DNA from: Limnohabitans sp. Rim8
GTDB lineage: Bacteria > Pseudomonadota > Gammaproteobacteria > Burkholderiales > Burkholderiaceae_C
NCBI GenBank assembly: GCA_945897795.1
Contig: CAMDFT010000014.1
Coordinates: 1 to 50,148, forward strand
Reading direction: 5' to 3'
Length of the DNA stretch: 50,148 nt
Translations under genes and position numbers: made by a program
Notes under the pieces: model-generated
Database searches by the model: none
Told to the model about the DNA's origin: nothing
The model's input: the letters and a program-made list of their open reading frames with translations, nothing else
In this document: in pieces, positions 49,079 through 50,148 of the stretch
How positions within the stretch are numbered: the first letter of the stretch is position 1
Layout: each line of letters begins with the position of its first letter

Positions 49079-50148
49079 ATGTTGTTCCAACATATCTCTT
49101 TTCGTTCCATGCGCGCCGCAATGGGGTTAAGCCTGTCCATCGCGGGCGCGGTGTTTTTGTCGGGGTGTGCCAGTGCGCCCAAAGAGGCACCGCCCGCGCA
49201 GGTGGCCTGTCCAGCGGGTGTGCATGCTGGCGTGCAGTGTTGGCGGGGGCAGGATTCTGCGGGCTCGCATTATTTGATGGCCAAGCCTGCCCGATGGAAC
49301 GGTGTACTGGTGGTGCATGCGCACGGCGGCCCTGCCTTGGGTGAGCCCAAAGCCTCCAGGGTCGATGCTGACATCAAACGTTGGGCGATCACCTTGGCCG
49401 AAGGCCACGCGTGGGCAGGGTCGGTGTTCAGGCAAGGTGGATTTGCCGTGACCACGGCGGCCGAAGACACCGAGCGTGTCCGGCGCATCTTTGTCGACCA
49501 TGTGGCCCAGCCAAAACGGACCTTGTTGCATGGTCAGTCATGGGGCGCGATGGTGGCCACACGTGCGGCCGAGATGTACCCCCAATCTTGGGAAGGCATT
49601 TTGCTGACCAGCGGTGTGCTGGCCGGGCCCACCACTTACGACTTCCGTTTGGATTTGCGCGCCATTTACCAGCACCTGTGCCAAAACCATCCTCGCTCCG
49701 ATGAGCCTCAGTACCCATTGTCTTTGGGGCTGCCTGTCGAGAGCAAACTGACTTCAGCGGACTTGGCCACGCGGGTCAACGATTGTTTGGGTGTGCGCAA
49801 ACCCGCCGCACAACGAAGCCCTGAGCAGGTCCAGAAAATCAAAACCATCGTGGATGTTTTGAAAATCCCGGAAAGCTCCATTGCTGGACATCTGAATTGG
49901 GGCACCTTCACTTTGCGCGACGTGGTCAAAAAAAGCGGCGGTGCCAGCCCGTTTGGCAATGACACGGTCAAGTACAGCGGCTCTGCCAACGACGCCGCAC
50001 TGAATGCGGCCGTGCTGCGCTTCAAAGCCGACCCGAAAGCCGAGGCCAGGTTTGATAAGGATGTCAACCACCATGGCCGGTTCAAGGTGCCTGTGTTATC
50101 GGCCCATGGCATCCGGGATTCGACGGTGTTTGTGGAGGGCAGCGACAC
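49079..50148 (+). CDS. Lipoprotein alpha/beta hydrolase (gene cut by window edge)
   Basis: The frame is open from ATG 49079 to the end of the window (356 codons, no stop). The N-terminus FRSMRAAMGLSLSIAGAVFLSGCASAP carries a lipobox LSGC, so the mature protein should be a lipoprotein anchored at the cysteine. VLVVHAHGGPALG looks like the oxyanion-hole strand, and LLHGQSWGAMVATRAAEMYP holds the nucleophile GQSWG. VLSAHGIRDSTV near the cut end is the region where the acid residue is expected. AGGAA lies 8 nt before ATG 49079; ATG 49109 would also keep the signal peptide. Substrate unknown. Confidence 0.8.
   Translation, partial: MLFQHISFRSMRAAMGLSLSIAGAVFLSGCASAPKEAPPAQVACPAGVHAGVQCWRGQDSAGSHYLMAKPARWNGVLVVHAHGGPALGEPKASRVDADIKRWAITLAEGHAWAGSVFRQGGFAVTTAAEDTERVRRIFVDHVAQPKRTLLHGQSWGAMVATRAAEMYPQSWEGILLTSGVLAGPTTYDFRLDLRAIYQHLCQNHPRSDEPQYPLSLGLPVESKLTSADLATRVNDCLGVRKPAAQRSPEQVQKIKTIVDVLKIPESSIAGHLNWGTFTLRDVVKKSGGASPFGNDTVKYSGSANDAALNAAVLRFKADPKAEARFDKDVNHHGRFKVPVLSAHGIRDSTVFVEGSD

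Overview
The window is GC-rich, densely packed DNA from a betaproteobacterium, most likely order Burkholderiales and probably family Comamonadaceae (a Limnohabitans, Rhodoferax or Hydrogenophaga type of genome). The reasons are the phasin gene, the Omp32-like porin, the Burkholderiales-style gsp operon (G-H-I-J-K-L-M-N-D-E-F with gspC divergent), a homodimeric-type E1 2-oxo acid dehydrogenase, Coq7, and two complete TRAP carboxylate transporters. No rRNA, tRNA, CRISPR array, transposase or integrase was seen.

Layout. 1-303 is the end of a nitronate monooxygenase gene. 345-4748 is a leftward operon, dctP-dctQ-dctM plus an acyl-CoA ligase, which looks like uptake and CoA activation of an organic acid. 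4917-9483 holds a phosphoesterase, a FitAB-type toxin-antitoxin (TA) pair, a Fic protein, an Old Yellow Enzyme and a DEDDh exonuclease. 9833-13484 is a rightward TRAP operon ending in an SDR dehydrogenase. 13653-18176 holds two HicAB pairs that bracket an Lrp regulator and a divergent, stand-alone E1 dehydrogenase. 18198-25839 contains a serine hydrolase, a Crp/Fnr regulator divergent from DUF4395 and a heavy-metal chaperone, an HSL-type esterase, a phasin, a crotonase and two unrecognised proteins. 25939-29590 is an EamA permease followed by a two-component ABC exporter-like system and a DUF3299 protein. 29701-31338 has a 5'-nucleotidase and a DUF433/DUF5615 TA pair. 31372-43407 is the type II secretion cluster, with a MipA-like outer-membrane gene between gspE and gspF. 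43435-50148 carries ilvA, an OsmC protein, a DUF4143 ATPase, coq7, a porin and a truncated lipoprotein hydrolase.

Most notable observations. (1) Two toxin cassettes (the solo Fic gene and the first HicAB pair) each lie between an intact gene and a short relic of a second allele of that same gene: Old Yellow Enzyme for fic, lrp for hicAB. Every coding difference inside the aligned blocks is synonymous, so the relics look like leftovers of allele replacement that brought the cassette in. (2) Between ilvA and osmC there is a leftward hairpin RNA candidate that ends in a strong terminator and exposes a CUCCUCC anti-Shine-Dalgarno stretch. This resembles the reported toxic anti-SD small RNAs of betaproteobacteria. 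(3) A Crp/Fnr regulator shares a 48-bp intergenic region with DUF4395. A TGAT-N4-ATCA box is centred where a class II activator would drive a leaderless DUF4395 transcript. (4) Three TA promoters or leaders carry clear palindromic operator candidates. (5) A REP-like inverted repeat is embedded in the reading frame of the mipA-like gene.

Four two-gene TA modules plus Fic within about 26 kb (5.6-31.3 kb) mark the left half as an accessory-gene hotspot. The type II secretion and core metabolic genes on the right look conserved.
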